Source: Varibaculum vaginae
GTDB lineage: Bacteria; Actinomycetota; Actinomycetes; Actinomycetales; Actinomycetaceae
Assembly: GCF_900604285.1 (NCBI RefSeq)
Contig: NZ_UWNY01000001.1
Span: 248,001-312,000 of the forward strand
DNA: 64,000 bases
Direction of reading: 5' to 3'
The position numbers and the translations under genes are program-made. The notes below the pieces were generated by a model. It searched no databases. It was not told the origin of the DNA and saw only the letters and a program-made list of their open reading frames with translations. Of this stretch, positions 7,740 to 17,084 are shown piece by piece (position 1 is the stretch's first letter; the number at the start of each line of letters is the position of its first letter).

Positions 7740-9764
7740 TTAAATATCCAAGAATCGTACGTCAGTGGCATTGCGTTGAATGAAAGCCCGCCGCGACTCC
7801 ACGTCCTCACCCATTAGCATGGAGAAAACTTCATCCGCGCTGGCCGCCTCGGATAAGGTCACTTGTTTGAGCATCCGCTCTTCGGGATTCATAGTGGTTT
7901 CCCACAGTTCCTGAGGATTCATTTCCCCAAGCCCCTTGTAACGCTGCACCCCGCCCTCTTTCGGTAGGCGTTTACCATCGGTTTTACCGTCCTCTAAATA
8001 TTCATCGCGTTGGCGATCCGAGAACACGAACTGGTGGGGCGCATTCGACCATTTCAGTCGGTAAAGCGGGGGGCAGGCAATAAATACATGCCCTTTTTCA
8101 ATCAGGGGACGCATATAGCGGAACAGCAAAGTCAGCAACAATGTGGCGATATGTTGACCGTCTACATCGGCGTCCGCCATAATCACGATGGCGTTATAAC
8201 GGAGCTTGGAAATGTCGAAATCTTCGCCAATTCCGGTGCCAAAGGCGGTAATCAACGACTGAATTTCTTGACTAGAGAGGGCGCGATCTAGGCGTGCTTT
8301 CTCTACGTTTAGGATTTTGCCGCGGATTGGCAGGATGGCCTGGTGAGCCGGGTCGCGCCCCTGTACAGCCGAGCCACCTGCCGAGTCACCCTCTACAATG
8401 TAGATTTCACATTGCGAGGCATCGCGGGAAGAGCAATCCCGCAGCTTCCCGGGCATAGATACTGATTCGAGTGCGGATTTGCGTCGGGTAGCTTCCCGGG
8501 CTTTGCGAGCAGCGACTCGCGCGGTTGCCGCCTGCTGTGCCTTTACCAGAATCGCTTTCGCATCCATAGGGTGGGCATCTAACCAGTCACCTAGCTTGGA
8601 GTAAACCTGCTGTTGAACAAAGGTACGTGCCTCCGTGTTGCCCAGCTTGGTTTTAGTTTGCCCCTCGAATTGTGGCTCGGTAAGTTTAACCGAAATAACT
8701 GCGGTTAGACCTTCGCGAATATCGTCACCGGTGAGATTATGATCCTTATCTTTGAGAATGCCTTTATCGCGGGCGTATTTATTCATCAAAGAGGTCAAAG
8801 CCGAGCGGAAACCTTCCTCGTGGGTTCCGCCCTCGGTAGTGTTAATAGTATTCGCGTAGGTATGCACCGACTCCGAATAAGCAGTGGTCCACTGCAACGC
8901 GATTTCTAGGCTGATCGATGCGTCTTCGTTAATTGCCTCAAAATCAATTATCTCGGGATTGATGACCTCGGATTTCTTGGAGTGGTTAATGAACTCTACA
9001 TAGTCACGCAAACCATTTTCATACATGAAAGAAACACGGCGGAAACCGGGAACCGGATCATCAGCGGTACCTTGCGCATCGCCAGTGACTAGATCGCCAG
9101 CATCGGTAGCCTCGGGGCGTTCATCGGTTAGGGTGATACGCAGTCCTTTGTTCAGGAAGGCCATCTGCTGGAAACGCTGCCGCAAAATCTCGAAACTAAA
9201 GGTAGTGGTTTCAAAGATTTCCGGATCTGGATAAAAGGTCTGCTGAGTACCGGTTTCTTCAGTTTCTTCCCCGCGTTCCAACTCAGTGAGGGGGTGCCCC
9301 CCGTTACCGAAGGACTGCCTCCAGACATATCCTTGCCGTTTAACCACGGTATCCATGCGCAGCGAAAGGGCGTTTACGACCGAAACCCCCACCCCGTGCA
9401 AACCACCAGAAACCGCGTAACCGCCGGATCCAAACTTTCCACCCGCATGCAAGATGGTCATAACTACTTCAACCGTGGGGCGTTTTTCGGTGGGATGAAT
9501 ATCGACTGGGATTCCGCGACCGTTATCACTGACCCGCAAACCCCCATCCGCCTGAATGGCGACTTCAATATGGTCACAGTAGCCGGCGAGAGCCTCGTCA
9601 ACAGAGTTGTCAACTACCTCATATACCAGGTGATGTAAACCGCGCTCCCCGGTAGAACCGATATACATACCGGGACGTTTGCGTACTGCCTCAAGTCCCT
9701 CTAAAACTGTAATGTCGCCCGCACCGTATTCGTGCTGGACTTGTTGGTCACCCAGATCAGCCAC
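7740..9764 (-). CDS. gyrB: DNA gyrase subunit B
   Basis: A 674-residue ATPase/TOPRIM subunit of gyrase. The GHKL ATP site is visible as [15 protein letters not shown] and [13 protein letters not shown], with [15 protein letters not shown] as the second ATP-binding loop. The TOPRIM motifs are EGDSAGGSA and [19 protein letters not shown], and the C-terminal block includes [14 protein letters not shown] codon is used as start, 9 bases after AAGGAG; no better ATG exists before the conserved N-terminus. gyrA follows directly. Unlike the usual recF-gyrB contact, about 8 kb of phosphate-uptake genes lie between recF and this gene. Confidence 0.99.
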   Translation of the reverse strand: MADLGDQQVQHEYGAGDITVLEGLEAVRKRPGMYIGSTGERGLHHLVYEVVDNSVDEALAGYCDHIEVAIQADGGLRVSDNGRGIPVDIHPTEKRPTVEVVMTILHAGGKFGSGGYAVSGGLHGVGVSVVNALSLRMDTVVKRQGYVWRQSFGNGGHPLTELERGEETEETGTQQTFYPDPEIFETTTFSFEILRQRFQQMAFLNKGLRITLTDERPEATDAGDLVTGDAQGTADDPVPGFRRVSFMYENGLRDYVEFINHSKKSEVINPEIIDFEAINEDASISLEIALQWTTAYSESVHTYANTINTTEGGTHEEGFRSALTSLMNKYARDKGILKDKDHNLTGDDIREGLTAVISVKLTEPQFEGQTKTKLGNTEARTFVQQQVYSKLGDWLDAHPMDAKAILVKAQQAATARVAARKAREATRRKSALESVSMPGKLRDCSSRDASQCEIYIVEGDSAGGSAVQGRDPAHQAILPIRGKILNVEKARLDRALSSQEIQSLITAFGTGIGEDFDISKLRYNAIVIMADADVDGQHIATLLLTLLFRYMRPLIEKGHVFIACPPLYRLKWSNAPHQFVFSDRQRDEYLEDGKTDGKRLPKEGGVQRYKGLGEMNPQELWETTMNPEERMLKQVTLSEAASADEVFSMLMGEDVESRRAFIQRNATDVRFLDI

Positions 9765-10102
9765 CTGCTGGATCTCCTTGGTCTAGTTCGTTGACCCCGA
9801 GCCGGATATTTCCAGCCGTTGGGCACCGTCTGCCCCAGGGCATTCACGCCGAAAACCCGGCGCTCACTGGCTCTATTCTACCGTGAAAGCCTCAAAAACC
9901 CACATTTTACGGCTTAACCCTACTTTTCGGGGGAAAGTCACTTTTTTACTTTTGGGGCGTTAGAGGCAAATTTTTTCCGAGGACGCAACCGAGATCAAAA
10001 AAGACGGGGACAGCATCAAAAATACCTGGGTATCGCTTTGAGACAGCAGGGGGCGTGCTGGGCAGATGCCAGCGATGCGACATTTTAGAGAAATAGCGAG
10101 TG
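9765..10102. other. Non-coding gap upstream of gyrB
   Basis: No open frame of interest. On the minus strand it holds the gyrB leader, with a small inverted repeat CGCCG..CGGCG near 9850 and a TAGAAT hexamer near 9877 that could be a -10 element. No convincing DnaA box or terminator was found. A weak 5-bp hairpin with GCTGG/CCAGC arms lies at 10057-10073, downstream of the response-regulator gene. Confidence 0.4.
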
Positions 10103-10786
10103 CTACTTAGGATCCATGATCCGGTAACCCAGCCCCCGCACAGTCACGATAATCTTTGGCGAGTGCGGATCGTCCTCAATCTTGGAACGTAGCCGTTTGA
10201 CGTGCACATCCAAGGTCTTGGGGTCACCGAACCAATTTTCTCCCCACACTCGATCCATAACCTGTCCGCGAGTAAGCACCCGTTCCGGGTTACGCAAAAA
10301 ATACTCCAACAGTTCGAACTCACGCAACGGCAGCTCTTTAAGCTCTCCGTTTACCCGTACTTCATGACGGTCAACATCCATGGTGACTGGTCCAACCTTC
10401 AGCAGGTTTCCTACTTCCGGAAGATCCTGAGTGCGGCGCAACACTGCGGTGATTCGCGCCAAAAGTTCACGGAAACGATAGGGCTTGGTCACATAGTCAT
10501 CGGCTCCCAGCTCCAGACCAATTACCACGTCAACCACGTCATCTTTCGCCGTAACCATAATGATGGGAGTATCGTAGCTTTCACGTACTTGCCGACAAAC
10601 CTCGGTACCGGGGATCCCGGGAAGCATCAGATCCAGCAAAATCAGGTCAATATGGTTACTTTTAACCACTGAAAGCGCCCGGTCACCGTCGGCTGCCCCG
10701 ATTACTTCGTAACCTTCGCGTTTAAGGGAATACTCCAGAGGTTTACGATAAGCTTCCTCATCCTCAACTACTAATATGGTGGTCAT
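10103..10786 (-). CDS. regX3: RegX3-like OmpR-family response regulator (phosphate starvation)
   Basis: A 227-residue two-domain regulator. The receiver domain (about 1-115) has the acidic pair in VVEDEE, phospho-acceptor Asp52 in LILLDLMLPG and Lys in YVTKPYRFRELL. The C-terminal winged-helix DNA-binding domain ends DVHVKRLRSKIE...TVRGLGYRI. Its ATG overlaps the stop of the kinase gene (ATGA), so the pair is co-translated. Location directly after pstSCAB and similarity of the receiver to RegX3 support a role in controlling the Pho regulon. Candidate PHO boxes lie upstream of the kinase gene and of pstS. The symbol is by orthology of sequence and context, not experimental. Confidence 0.88.
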   Translation of the reverse strand: MTTILVVEDEEAYRKPLEYSLKREGYEVIGAADGDRALSVVKSNHIDLILLDLMLPGIPGTEVCRQVRESYDTPIIMVTAKDDVVDVVIGLELGADDYVTKPYRFRELLARITAVLRRTQDLPEVGNLLKVGPVTMDVDRHEVRVNGELKELPLREFELLEYFLRNPERVLTRGQVMDRVWGENWFGDPKTLDVHVKRLRSKIEDDPHSPKIIVTVRGLGYRIMDPK

Positions 10787-11880
10787 TCCTGTTCCTTTGT
10801 CAGCGCTATCTGCTTAGCCTCTGGTTGCTGTGGGGTGTGTCGAGGCAAAGTAATGATGAAAGTGGCTCCTTCCCCCGGTTTCGAGTTCACGTGGATAGAG
10901 CCGTTAAGATCTGAAACCACGTGTTTAACGATGGAGAGCCCTAAGCCAGTTCCTCCGGTGGAGCGGGAACGCGCTGGGTCTACGCGGTAAAAGCGTTCAA
11001 AAATTCTGCCTTGGTCTTCTTCAGAAATTCCGATACCGTCATCAGCTATTTCCATCACTACATTGTCATTTTCCCGCAAGGTGACATACACGTGACCTCC
11101 AGGATTAGAATAGCGAATCGCGTTTTCCAGCAGGTTTTGCAGGGCGGAAGTCAGCAGTTCCAAATCGGCGTGCACCAAAATATCTTCCCCTTGCGGAAAA
11201 TCGGTCTTTAAAGTGATATTCGCGTCTTCGGCGGCTGTACGCACCTGATCGAGAGCATCGTTGATGGCTTCGATTGCCAACATAGGGCGCGGCTTGACTG
11301 GCAGACGCCCATCTTGCAGACGCGCTAAAGAGATAATTTCGTAAACCAACTTGGTTAGCCGTCGTGATTCTTTTACTAGCTGGGTGGAAAAGGTTTCGAC
11401 CGCCTGCACATCATCGGCATTATCATGAATCGTTTCTGCCAGCAAGGAAATCGCTCCTACCGGGGTTTTCAACTCGTGAGAGGCGTTAACCACGAATTCG
11501 CGGCGGGTAGCATCAGCTTGGAGGACGCGAGTGCGATCTTCTAACAAAACCAAGGTATGTCGGGGTGAGATTGGAGCCACCCGCACCCGTACTGACCAGG
11601 GGACGGCCGCATCGGGATGCACCAATTCATAGTCTTCCTCTACGATCCGCCCTGCGCTGCGTGCTTTTTCAATCTGTGTTAACAGCTGCGAGTATTCAAT
11701 TTTCCCTTTATGGAACAAGGGTACTAGCCGCGCCAACTGCGAAATGTAAGCGAAAGAGTTGTCGGGATTGAGCACTACCGAAGCCTCAGGCAGGGCGTCA
11801 AGAATCGTAGATAGATCCTCGACTTTCCAGCCGGAGCCATCCCAATGTAACCGGCCGCTTTGGCTCTCCATACTTATCAT
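10783..11880 (-). CDS. SenX3-like sensor histidine kinase lacking membrane segments
   Basis: A 365-residue histidine kinase. Residues about 22-115 form a PAS-like sensor (LDALPEASVVLNPDNSFAYI). The H-box FVVNASHELKTPVGAISLLA puts the phospho-acceptor at His135 and closely resembles SenX3. The HATPase domain shows N-box LQNLLENAIRYSNPGG, G1 IADDGIGI, F/G2 GTGLGLSIV. SenX3 of mycobacteria has two N-terminal transmembrane helices; here the protein begins directly with the PAS-like part and no hydrophobic helix is visible. It is therefore predicted to be cytosolic, perhaps contacting the Pst complex through partners. The regulator gene overlaps its 3' end. A PHO box and a TACAAT -10 hexamer lie upstream. 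The start has no clear ribosome-binding site; Met4 is an alternative. Confidence 0.85.
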   Translation of the reverse strand: MISMESQSGRLHWDGSGWKVEDLSTILDALPEASVVLNPDNSFAYISQLARLVPLFHKGKIEYSQLLTQIEKARSAGRIVEEDYELVHPDAAVPWSVRVRVAPISPRHTLVLLEDRTRVLQADATRREFVVNASHELKTPVGAISLLAETIHDNADDVQAVETFSTQLVKESRRLTKLVYEIISLARLQDGRLPVKPRPMLAIEAINDALDQVRTAAEDANITLKTDFPQGEDILVHADLELLTSALQNLLENAIRYSNPGGHVYVTLRENDNVVMEIADDGIGISEEDQGRIFERFYRVDPARSRSTGGTGLGLSIVKHVVSDLNGSIHVNSKPGEGATFIITLPRHTPQQPEAKQIALTKEQE

Positions 11881-11908
11881 CTTAGGGGCGTCAATCTCTC
11901 AGAAACTA

Positions 11909-11944
11909 ATTGTAGGGACTTTGTTAACCAAACGTTCACCCTGG
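11909..11944 (-). promoter_or_regulatory. Candidate PHO box and -10 element upstream of the SenX3-like gene
   Basis: Two 11-base direct repeats, GTTAACCAAAC (11923-11933) and GTTCACCCTGG (11934-11944) on the plus strand, match the GTTCACC-type repeat bound by PhoP/RegX3 regulators in actinobacteria. On the minus strand a TACAAT hexamer (11914-11909) follows about 8 bases later, so the repeats occupy the -35 position, as in regulator-activated promoters. This suggests autoregulation of the two-component genes. Confidence 0.6.
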
Positions 11945-12008
11945 GTAACAGTTTTTTGTTAGGCTCTGGTGGCTATAAATCTCACCCGATTACCACTGCA
12001 CGAACACC

Positions 12009-12788
12009 CTAGCCGAAACGCCCTGCAATATAGTTTGCAGTCACTTTTTCGCAGGGGGTGAGGAATACGGATTCGGTAGGCCCAATCTCCACTAGTTTCC
12101 CGGGTTGGCGCGGCCCGGAAATGTTGAAGAATGCGGTCTGGTCGGAAATTCGCGCCGCTTGCTGCATATTGTGGGTAACAATCACAATTGTGTAAGTCCG
12201 TTTCAACTGGTCAATTAGGTCTTCAATCGCCAAGGTGGAGATGGGATCCAACGCCGAGCAGGGTTCATCCATCAGCAGCACCTCAGGCTTTACCGCAATT
12301 GCCCGGGCTATACATAAGCGTTGCTGCTGTCCTCCGGATAGGGAAGCACCCGGTTTATCTAGCCGGTCTTTAACTTCCTCCCATAGGTTCGCGCCCTTAA
12401 GGGATTCTTCTACGATCTGATCGCCCTCGGATTTGCTAATTTTTACCCGATTTAGATGCAAGCCGGCTAGCACATTGTTCTTAATCGACATAGTGGGGAA
12501 AGGGTTAGGACGCTGGAACACCATCCCGATCATCCGTCGTACCTCCACCGGGTCGACGTCTTTGCCGTAGAGATTATCCCCGTTGAGTAGGACTTCACCC
12601 TCAATACGTCCTCCGGGAGTAACTTCATGCATCCGGTTCAAAGTCCGTAGCACGGTAGATTTACCACACCCAGACGGCCCAATCAGGGAAGTTACCGTTT
12701 GGGTTTCTATCGCCATATTTACGTCCGCTACGGCTTTGAAATCCCCGTAGTAAACGTCTAAATGTTTAGTCTCTAAACAGATTGCCAT
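12009..12788 (-). CDS. pstB: Phosphate ABC transporter ATP-binding protein PstB
   Basis: A 259-residue ATPase, usual length for PstB. Walker A is GPSGCGKST (about residues 36-44), the family-specific segment [19 protein letters not shown] follows, then Q-loop [10 protein letters not shown], signature LSGGQQQR, Walker [14 protein letters not shown] and H-loop [11 protein letters not shown]. It powers high-affinity inorganic phosphate import with PstC, PstA and PstS, encoded upstream on the same strand. The gap to pstA is 56 bases. phoU, often next in the operon, is absent here; the two-component genes follow instead. Confidence 0.98.
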   Translation of the reverse strand: MAICLETKHLDVYYGDFKAVADVNMAIETQTVTSLIGPSGCGKSTVLRTLNRMHEVTPGGRIEGEVLLNGDNLYGKDVDPVEVRRMIGMVFQRPNPFPTMSIKNNVLAGLHLNRVKISKSEGDQIVEESLKGANLWEEVKDRLDKPGASLSGGQQQRLCIARAIAVKPEVLLMDEPCSALDPISTLAIEDLIDQLKRTYTIVIVTHNMQQAARISDQTAFFNISGPRQPGKLVEIGPTESVFLTPCEKVTANYIAGRFG

Positions 12789-12844
12789 TTTCTTTTCCTA
12801 TCTGCTTTTCTTCGTGAAACCCTGCCCCGGCGAGGCTGGGCTAG

Positions 12845-13984
12845 CTATTTACCAATCGAGAGTTTTTTGGCAAGGAACCTGGCTCCCAGATTCAAAACCA
12901 AAACTGCAAATACCAGTACTAAAGCGGCACCCCAGGCGCGATCCACATTGATAGTGGGGTTACAGTTCACCGCATGGGCAGCACAAGAAACCGTGGAGGT
13001 GTATTGCTGATAGATGTACACCGGCAGAGTTTCCATGCGGCCGGAAAACACATTGTTATTAATGGCGTCAAACATGCCCGCAGTAATCAGCAAAGGCGCA
13101 GTTTCGCCCACTATGCGCGCAATCGCCACTACCACTGAAGTAACCAAACCTGCCGCCGAGGTGCGCAGCACAACCGAGATCACGGTGCGCCATTTGGGAA
13201 CCCCTAAAGCATAGGACGCTTCTCGTAAATCGTTAGGCACCAGCCTTAACATTTCGGCTGATGAGCGCACTACCAGGGGAATCATTAATACCGAAAGGGC
13301 TACTGCCCCCATCAGTCCGGACCGGTATGCAGGACCGATCACCATGGTGAACAAGGCAGCCGCGAATAGACCAGCTACTATGGAGGGAATGCCGGTCATT
13401 ACATCAACCAAAGTGGTGGTTAGCTTGGCAAACTTAGTATTACCCGCGTATTCAGTCAGGTAGATGGCTACCAACAGTCCTAGGGGAACGGAAATAGCCG
13501 CTGCTACCAGGGTAATCAGCAGAGTACCCATCATCGCATGATAGATACCGCCGGCCTCCATTCCTCCGTAGACACCTTTCATAGAAACACTCAAGAAATA
13601 GGGGGAAATAATCCCGATACCTCGGCGGATAAGTTCGTATCCAATAGAAGCCAAGATGACCAGCACCAACAGGCCGCACATCCACATGGAACTCGCAATC
13701 GCGTTATTGGTGAATCTGCGGCGGATGGTTAATGCTTTATCTCCGCCCAGCCGGGCGCGCTTTATCTCAGTTTTCAGCTGCGCGCCTTCTAGTTTTTCCT
13801 GGTACTTTAGTTTTTTCTCTAGGATTACTGCCTGCAGAGCGGAAGTGTTATCTGAAGCAGCTAAACCTGCCAGTTTAGCGTTTGTTCCTCGACTAACTCC
13901 CCCGCTGTTAACAGGAGTTTGCCCGGCACCTAAGAATTTTTGTTTTATTTTTAGGTCGCCCTGATTCTGTTTTTCTATACTCAT
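12845..13984 (-). CDS. pstA: Phosphate ABC transporter permease PstA with long N-terminal extension
   Basis: A 379-residue permease. Six membrane helices begin near residue 95 (MWMCGLLVLVILASIGYEL). The coupling EAA-type loop reads LREASYALGVPKWRTVISVVL, and the conserved LTEYAGNTKF and TGIPSIVAGLF segments identify PstA. Typical PstA proteins are near 280-310 residues. The excess is a hydrophilic, charged N-terminal tail of about 90 residues with a helix-prone heptad-like stretch (residues about 54-78, KKLKYQEKLEGAQLKTEIKR). The ORF is continuous with pstC (stop and start adjacent at 13984/13985), so the long form is probably the real start, though an internal start would restore normal length. 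Confidence 0.96.
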   Translation of the reverse strand: MSIEKQNQGDLKIKQKFLGAGQTPVNSGGVSRGTNAKLAGLAASDNTSALQAVILEKKLKYQEKLEGAQLKTEIKRARLGGDKALTIRRRFTNNAIASSMWMCGLLVLVILASIGYELIRRGIGIISPYFLSVSMKGVYGGMEAGGIYHAMMGTLLITLVAAAISVPLGLLVAIYLTEYAGNTKFAKLTTTLVDVMTGIPSIVAGLFAAALFTMVIGPAYRSGLMGAVALSVLMIPLVVRSSAEMLRLVPNDLREASYALGVPKWRTVISVVLRTSAAGLVTSVVVAIARIVGETAPLLITAGMFDAINNNVFSGRMETLPVYIYQQYTSTVSCAAHAVNCNPTINVDRAWGAALVLVFAVLVLNLGARFLAKKLSIGK

Positions 13985-14956
13985 TTATTTCCCCAAACTT
14001 TCCTTACGGGATACCATCCACCGTGCTCCCGAGTTGACCAACAGCGTCAAAACAAACAACACCAGACCGGTGAATATTAGGGCAGCCGCCATATTAGAAT
14101 CAGCCTCCGGGAACTGCAGAGCGATATTAGAGGCGATTGTAGAGTGCGCTCCTGCTTTAAACAGTGACCAAACGTAGGACGCTCCGGGAGAAAGTACCAT
14201 CGCCACTGCCATGGTTTCTCCCAATGCCCGTCCTAGCCCGATCATCGCTGCCGAAACCGTACCTGACCGCCCAAAGGGCAGAACCACGGTTTTTATCATT
14301 TCCCACTTTGTTGCTCCCAGGGCTAGCGCCGCTTCCATTTCCAGAGGGGGAGTACGGGCATAGACCTCGCGGCACAGCGCGGTAATAATCGGAATCACCA
14401 TAATCGCCAAGACCACCGCGGCCGAGAAAATCACTCGCCCAATCGGGGAAACTGGCCCTGAAAACAACGGAAACCAGCCGAAATAGGTGGCAAGAACCTC
14501 CATGATTGGCTGCAATATAGGCAGCAAAATCAGTCCACCCCACAGACCATAAACCACGGAGGGAATCGCAACCATTACGTCAATCAATCCGGCGATAACT
14601 GCCGAGGTTTTCTGGGGAGCATAAAAGTTTATAAACACTGCCAGCGCCATAGAGAACGGCACCGCAATCACTAAGGCGACTACCGCTGCCAGAACCGTTC
14701 CAAAAAGCTGGGGCGCCACGTATTCCCAGATGCTAACCATTTCGGTACGCCCGCGCATCCGGAGTCGCAAGTCAGGATTAGAGATCGCCGGCCAGGCTTG
14801 CAAAGTTAGAAACATCGCTACCAGGGCTAGCACCGCGGCAATGACTATCGCTGAACCCTTGGTTGCTAGATAAAATAATCCTTCCCAGTTAAAAATATTT
14901 TTCCGGGAGGAAACCTGCCAGGATTCTCTTTTGTCGAGCAACGTTTTGGTACTCAT
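13985..14956 (-). CDS. pstC: Phosphate ABC transporter permease PstC
   Basis: A 323-residue permease subunit of the phosphate importer. The first helix begins around residue 32; family blocks include SIWEYVAPQLFGTVLAAVVA, the AVPSVVYGLWG-type segment (here VAIPSVVYGLWGGLIL) and the coupling loop PLEMEAALALGATKWEMIK. It pairs with PstA to form the channel. The gene ends immediately before the pstA start, so translation is coupled. It begins 79 bases after the pstS stop. The start has TCTCCAGG-complement upstream (CCTGGAGAAA on the minus strand), a reasonable ribosome-binding site. Confidence 0.97.
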   Translation of the reverse strand: MSTKTLLDKRESWQVSSRKNIFNWEGLFYLATKGSAIVIAAVLALVAMFLTLQAWPAISNPDLRLRMRGRTEMVSIWEYVAPQLFGTVLAAVVALVIAVPFSMALAVFINFYAPQKTSAVIAGLIDVMVAIPSVVYGLWGGLILLPILQPIMEVLATYFGWFPLFSGPVSPIGRVIFSAAVVLAIMVIPIITALCREVYARTPPLEMEAALALGATKWEMIKTVVLPFGRSGTVSAAMIGLGRALGETMAVAMVLSPGASYVWSLFKAGAHSTIASNIALQFPEADSNMAAALIFTGLVLFVLTLLVNSGARWMVSRKESLGK

Positions 14957-15035
14957 GTTTTCTCCAGGGGATTACGGCCAGGAGTACCGGTTTTCCCGAT
15001 ACTCCTGGTAACCAGAACCTAAACTTGGGGGATTA

Positions 15036-16136
15036 TTACTTGATTTCGTCAAGCGCGGCAGTGATCTTCTTGGTGATTTCCACACCTAAGGGAGCAGATC
15101 CGGCTGCCTCGGCAGCTTTCTTCTGTCCGTCAGCGGATACCACATAGTTAACCCAAGCTTTCACCAACTTTGCCGTGTTGGCATCTTTATATTGCGGGCA
15201 AACCGCATAGTAAGAGACCAATACCAGCGGGTAGGCTTCGGGATCATCCGGGGTGCGGTTCAGATTCAACGCCAAGTCGTTCTTTTCCCGCCCATCCTCA
15301 ACTTCGGTGCTTTCGACGACTTTGGCAGCTGCCTCGGCCGAGTATTTAACGAAACCATCGCCAGCTTTGAGCGCAACTGTTCCGAAGTCACCGGCCTGGG
15401 AGGCATCAATATAGCCGATTGCACCTACAGTTTTCTTCAGGTTATCCACCACCCCTGCGGTTTTATCTCCAGATTCCCCACCAGCTACCGGCCAATCTTT
15501 CGATGGCTTATCCGGCCAGGCGTCCGGAGCCGCCGCATGCAGATAATCGGTGAAATTCTCGGTAGTACCTGACTGGTCAGCGCGGTGTACCGCCACGATC
15601 TTAGCGTCGGGCAGTTTGGCATCCGCATTATCCGCAGCGATAGCCGGATCGTTCCACTTGGTGATTTCTCCACGGAAGATCTTAGCGATGGTTTCCGGTT
15701 TCATATTAAGCGTCTTTATTCCCTCCAGGTTGAAGGCAACCGCCACCGGGGATACGTAAACCGGTAGGTTAATGGCTTTGGAGTCTTTACAAACCGCGGC
15801 TGATTTGTCGATTTCTTCCTTAGAGAGTGCCTGGTCTGTTCCGGCGAAGGCCACTCCACCTTGGAGGAAGGTGGTCACCCCTGCCCCGGAACCAGTGGGA
15901 TCATAGGTTACTTCCACATTTTGCGCGACCTCGGAAAATCCAGCTTTCCAGGCGTCAACCGCATCTTTTTGTGAGGATGCACCCGCGCCCGCCAACTTGC
16001 CGGAAATATCGACAGTTTTCACTTTCTTTGAGTTATCTACACTTCCAGTGGCATTATCGGAGCCACAGGCGGCCAGGCTAGTTGCTGTCAAGGCAAGACC
16101 AGCGATAACCGCTAAAGATTTAATGCTCTTACGCAT
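15036..16136 (-). CDS. pstS: Phosphate ABC transporter substrate-binding lipoprotein PstS
   Basis: A 366-residue lipoprotein when started at 16136. That ATG follows GAAGGAAAGAC and gives a clean signal peptide (MRKSIKSLAVIAGLALTA) with lipobox LAAC, Cys24. An upstream in-frame ATG at 16202 would add 22 residues before the signal peptide and is unlikely. The mature protein has the PstS phosphate-binding pattern: GAGASSQKDAVDAWKAGF, YDPTGSGAGVTTFLQGGVAFAGTD split by the family's loop, and AVHRADQSGTTENFTDYL. It captures inorganic phosphate outside the membrane for PstCAB. It is the first gene of the pst operon and has a candidate PHO box upstream. Confidence 0.97.
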   Translation of the reverse strand: MRKSIKSLAVIAGLALTATSLAACGSDNATGSVDNSKKVKTVDISGKLAGAGASSQKDAVDAWKAGFSEVAQNVEVTYDPTGSGAGVTTFLQGGVAFAGTDQALSKEEIDKSAAVCKDSKAINLPVYVSPVAVAFNLEGIKTLNMKPETIAKIFRGEITKWNDPAIAADNADAKLPDAKIVAVHRADQSGTTENFTDYLHAAAPDAWPDKPSKDWPVAGGESGDKTAGVVDNLKKTVGAIGYIDASQAGDFGTVALKAGDGFVKYSAEAAAKVVESTEVEDGREKNDLALNLNRTPDDPEAYPLVLVSYYAVCPQYKDANTAKLVKAWVNYVVSADGQKKAAEAAGSAPLGVEITKKITAALDEIK

Positions 16137-16187
16137 GTCTTTCCTTCGATTCTTTGAGATTTTCATTGACACTTGCAAAATAAGACA

Positions 16188-16231
16188 AGAAGTTAACGCC
16201 ACCCTGACGATTGCGTTAATTCTTAGTGAAC
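16188..16231 (-). promoter_or_regulatory. Candidate PHO box upstream of pstS
   Basis: On the minus strand, GTTCACTAAGA (16231-16221) is followed at exact 11-base period by ATTAACGCAAT (16220-16210), then weaker units CGTCAGGGTGG and CGTTAACTTCT. The first two fit the 11-base direct repeats bound by PhoP/RegX3. A TTATTT stretch near 16177 could be the -10. The 16137-16292 gap holds nothing else. Confidence 0.55.
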
Positions 16232-16292
16232 AATGCTCGAGACAGATAGAAACAAATCGGAAAAACTATTTTAACTGCGAAAATACTAATAA

Positions 16293-17084
16293 CTAACTAA
16301 TTTTTGAAGCGATCCACACCAGGGTGTAATAAGGCAAAGTAACAGTTTGTTTGGGGTTTAAAGCCAAATCACCCCACAAATAAGATTGCAGGTTTGCTTG
16401 CATATGCTGTTTTCCTCGCTCACTCGCTTTTAAATAGGAAGAGCGCGTCTTAGCCAAGGCGAAGAGGGCGGCTACCGGTAAAGATATTCCCCATTGGAAA
16501 AGTTTTAGCTGCGGGGGAGCGAACTGTTTTCCCACTTGCGGTACCCGATCCGGGTGGTGTACATCCCCGGAACGCATCACCCTTGAAAGTCGTTTCACCC
16601 AGGGGAAAGACACGTTCATCTGGTTATAAATAATCACTATTCGTCCGCCAGGTTTCAACACATTGGCTGCGGCACCGCACCCCGCCTCCTTATCGACCCA
16701 ATGCCAACATTGTGCAAAGCAGAGCGCATCGAAGGTTTCAGGCGCAAACAGATCCGCCACATCCTCAGCTTTCCCCTTATAAAGGGGGATTTGAGGGAGA
16801 GATTCGCGGAACATTTTCTGCATGGCTACCGCGGGCTCGAGGGCACTAACCGTTATTCCACGCGCCACTAACGCCCGGGTAAATTTGCCGCTACCAGCAC
16901 CTACATCTAATACTTGGGGATTTTGTAATCCGGATAGCGCCGCGGTTACGGCTTCAGGTAGATAGGTGGGGCGATAACGTTCGTAATCCGTCCCGGCCAA
17001 AGTGTAGGGGTTTCCCCCGGTCGCAGCCCCGCCTACCTGCTGCTTATCGGTAATCGTTCCGGGCGGCGGACCTAGATTAACCAT
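16293..17084 (-). CDS. Class I SAM-dependent methyltransferase, substrate unknown
   Basis: A Rossmann-fold methyltransferase with SAM motif I LDVGAGSGKFTRAL, motif II ALEPAVAM and post-motif CFAQCWHWVD, typical of the UbiE/type 11 group; DYERYRPTYL is the usual N-terminal block. From the ATG at 17084 (263 residues) it overlaps the preceding DUF721 gene by 8 bases. A longer form from 17126 is possible but adds a stretch that mirrors the other gene's end. The C-terminal part (after about residue 165) carries AALFALAKTRSSYLKASERGKQHM, common to SAM methyltransferases acting on small molecules. Methylated substrate unknown. It is the last gene of the dnaN-recF-dciA run. Confidence 0.85.
   Translation of the reverse strand: MVNLGPPPGTITDKQQVGGAATGGNPYTLAGTDYERYRPTYLPEAVTAALSGLQNPQVLDVGAGSGKFTRALVARGITVSALEPAVAMQKMFRESLPQIPLYKGKAEDVADLFAPETFDALCFAQCWHWVDKEAGCGAAANVLKPGGRIVIIYNQMNVSFPWVKRLSRVMRSGDVHHPDRVPQVGKQFAPPQLKLFQWGISLPVAALFALAKTRSSYLKASERGKQHMQANLQSYLWGDLALNPKQTVTLPYYTLVWIASKIS

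Noticed and set aside
15036-16202. Longer PstS starting at 16202
   Set aside because: Adds a 22-residue basic stretch before a perfect signal peptide; the ATG at 16136 has a proper ribosome-binding site.
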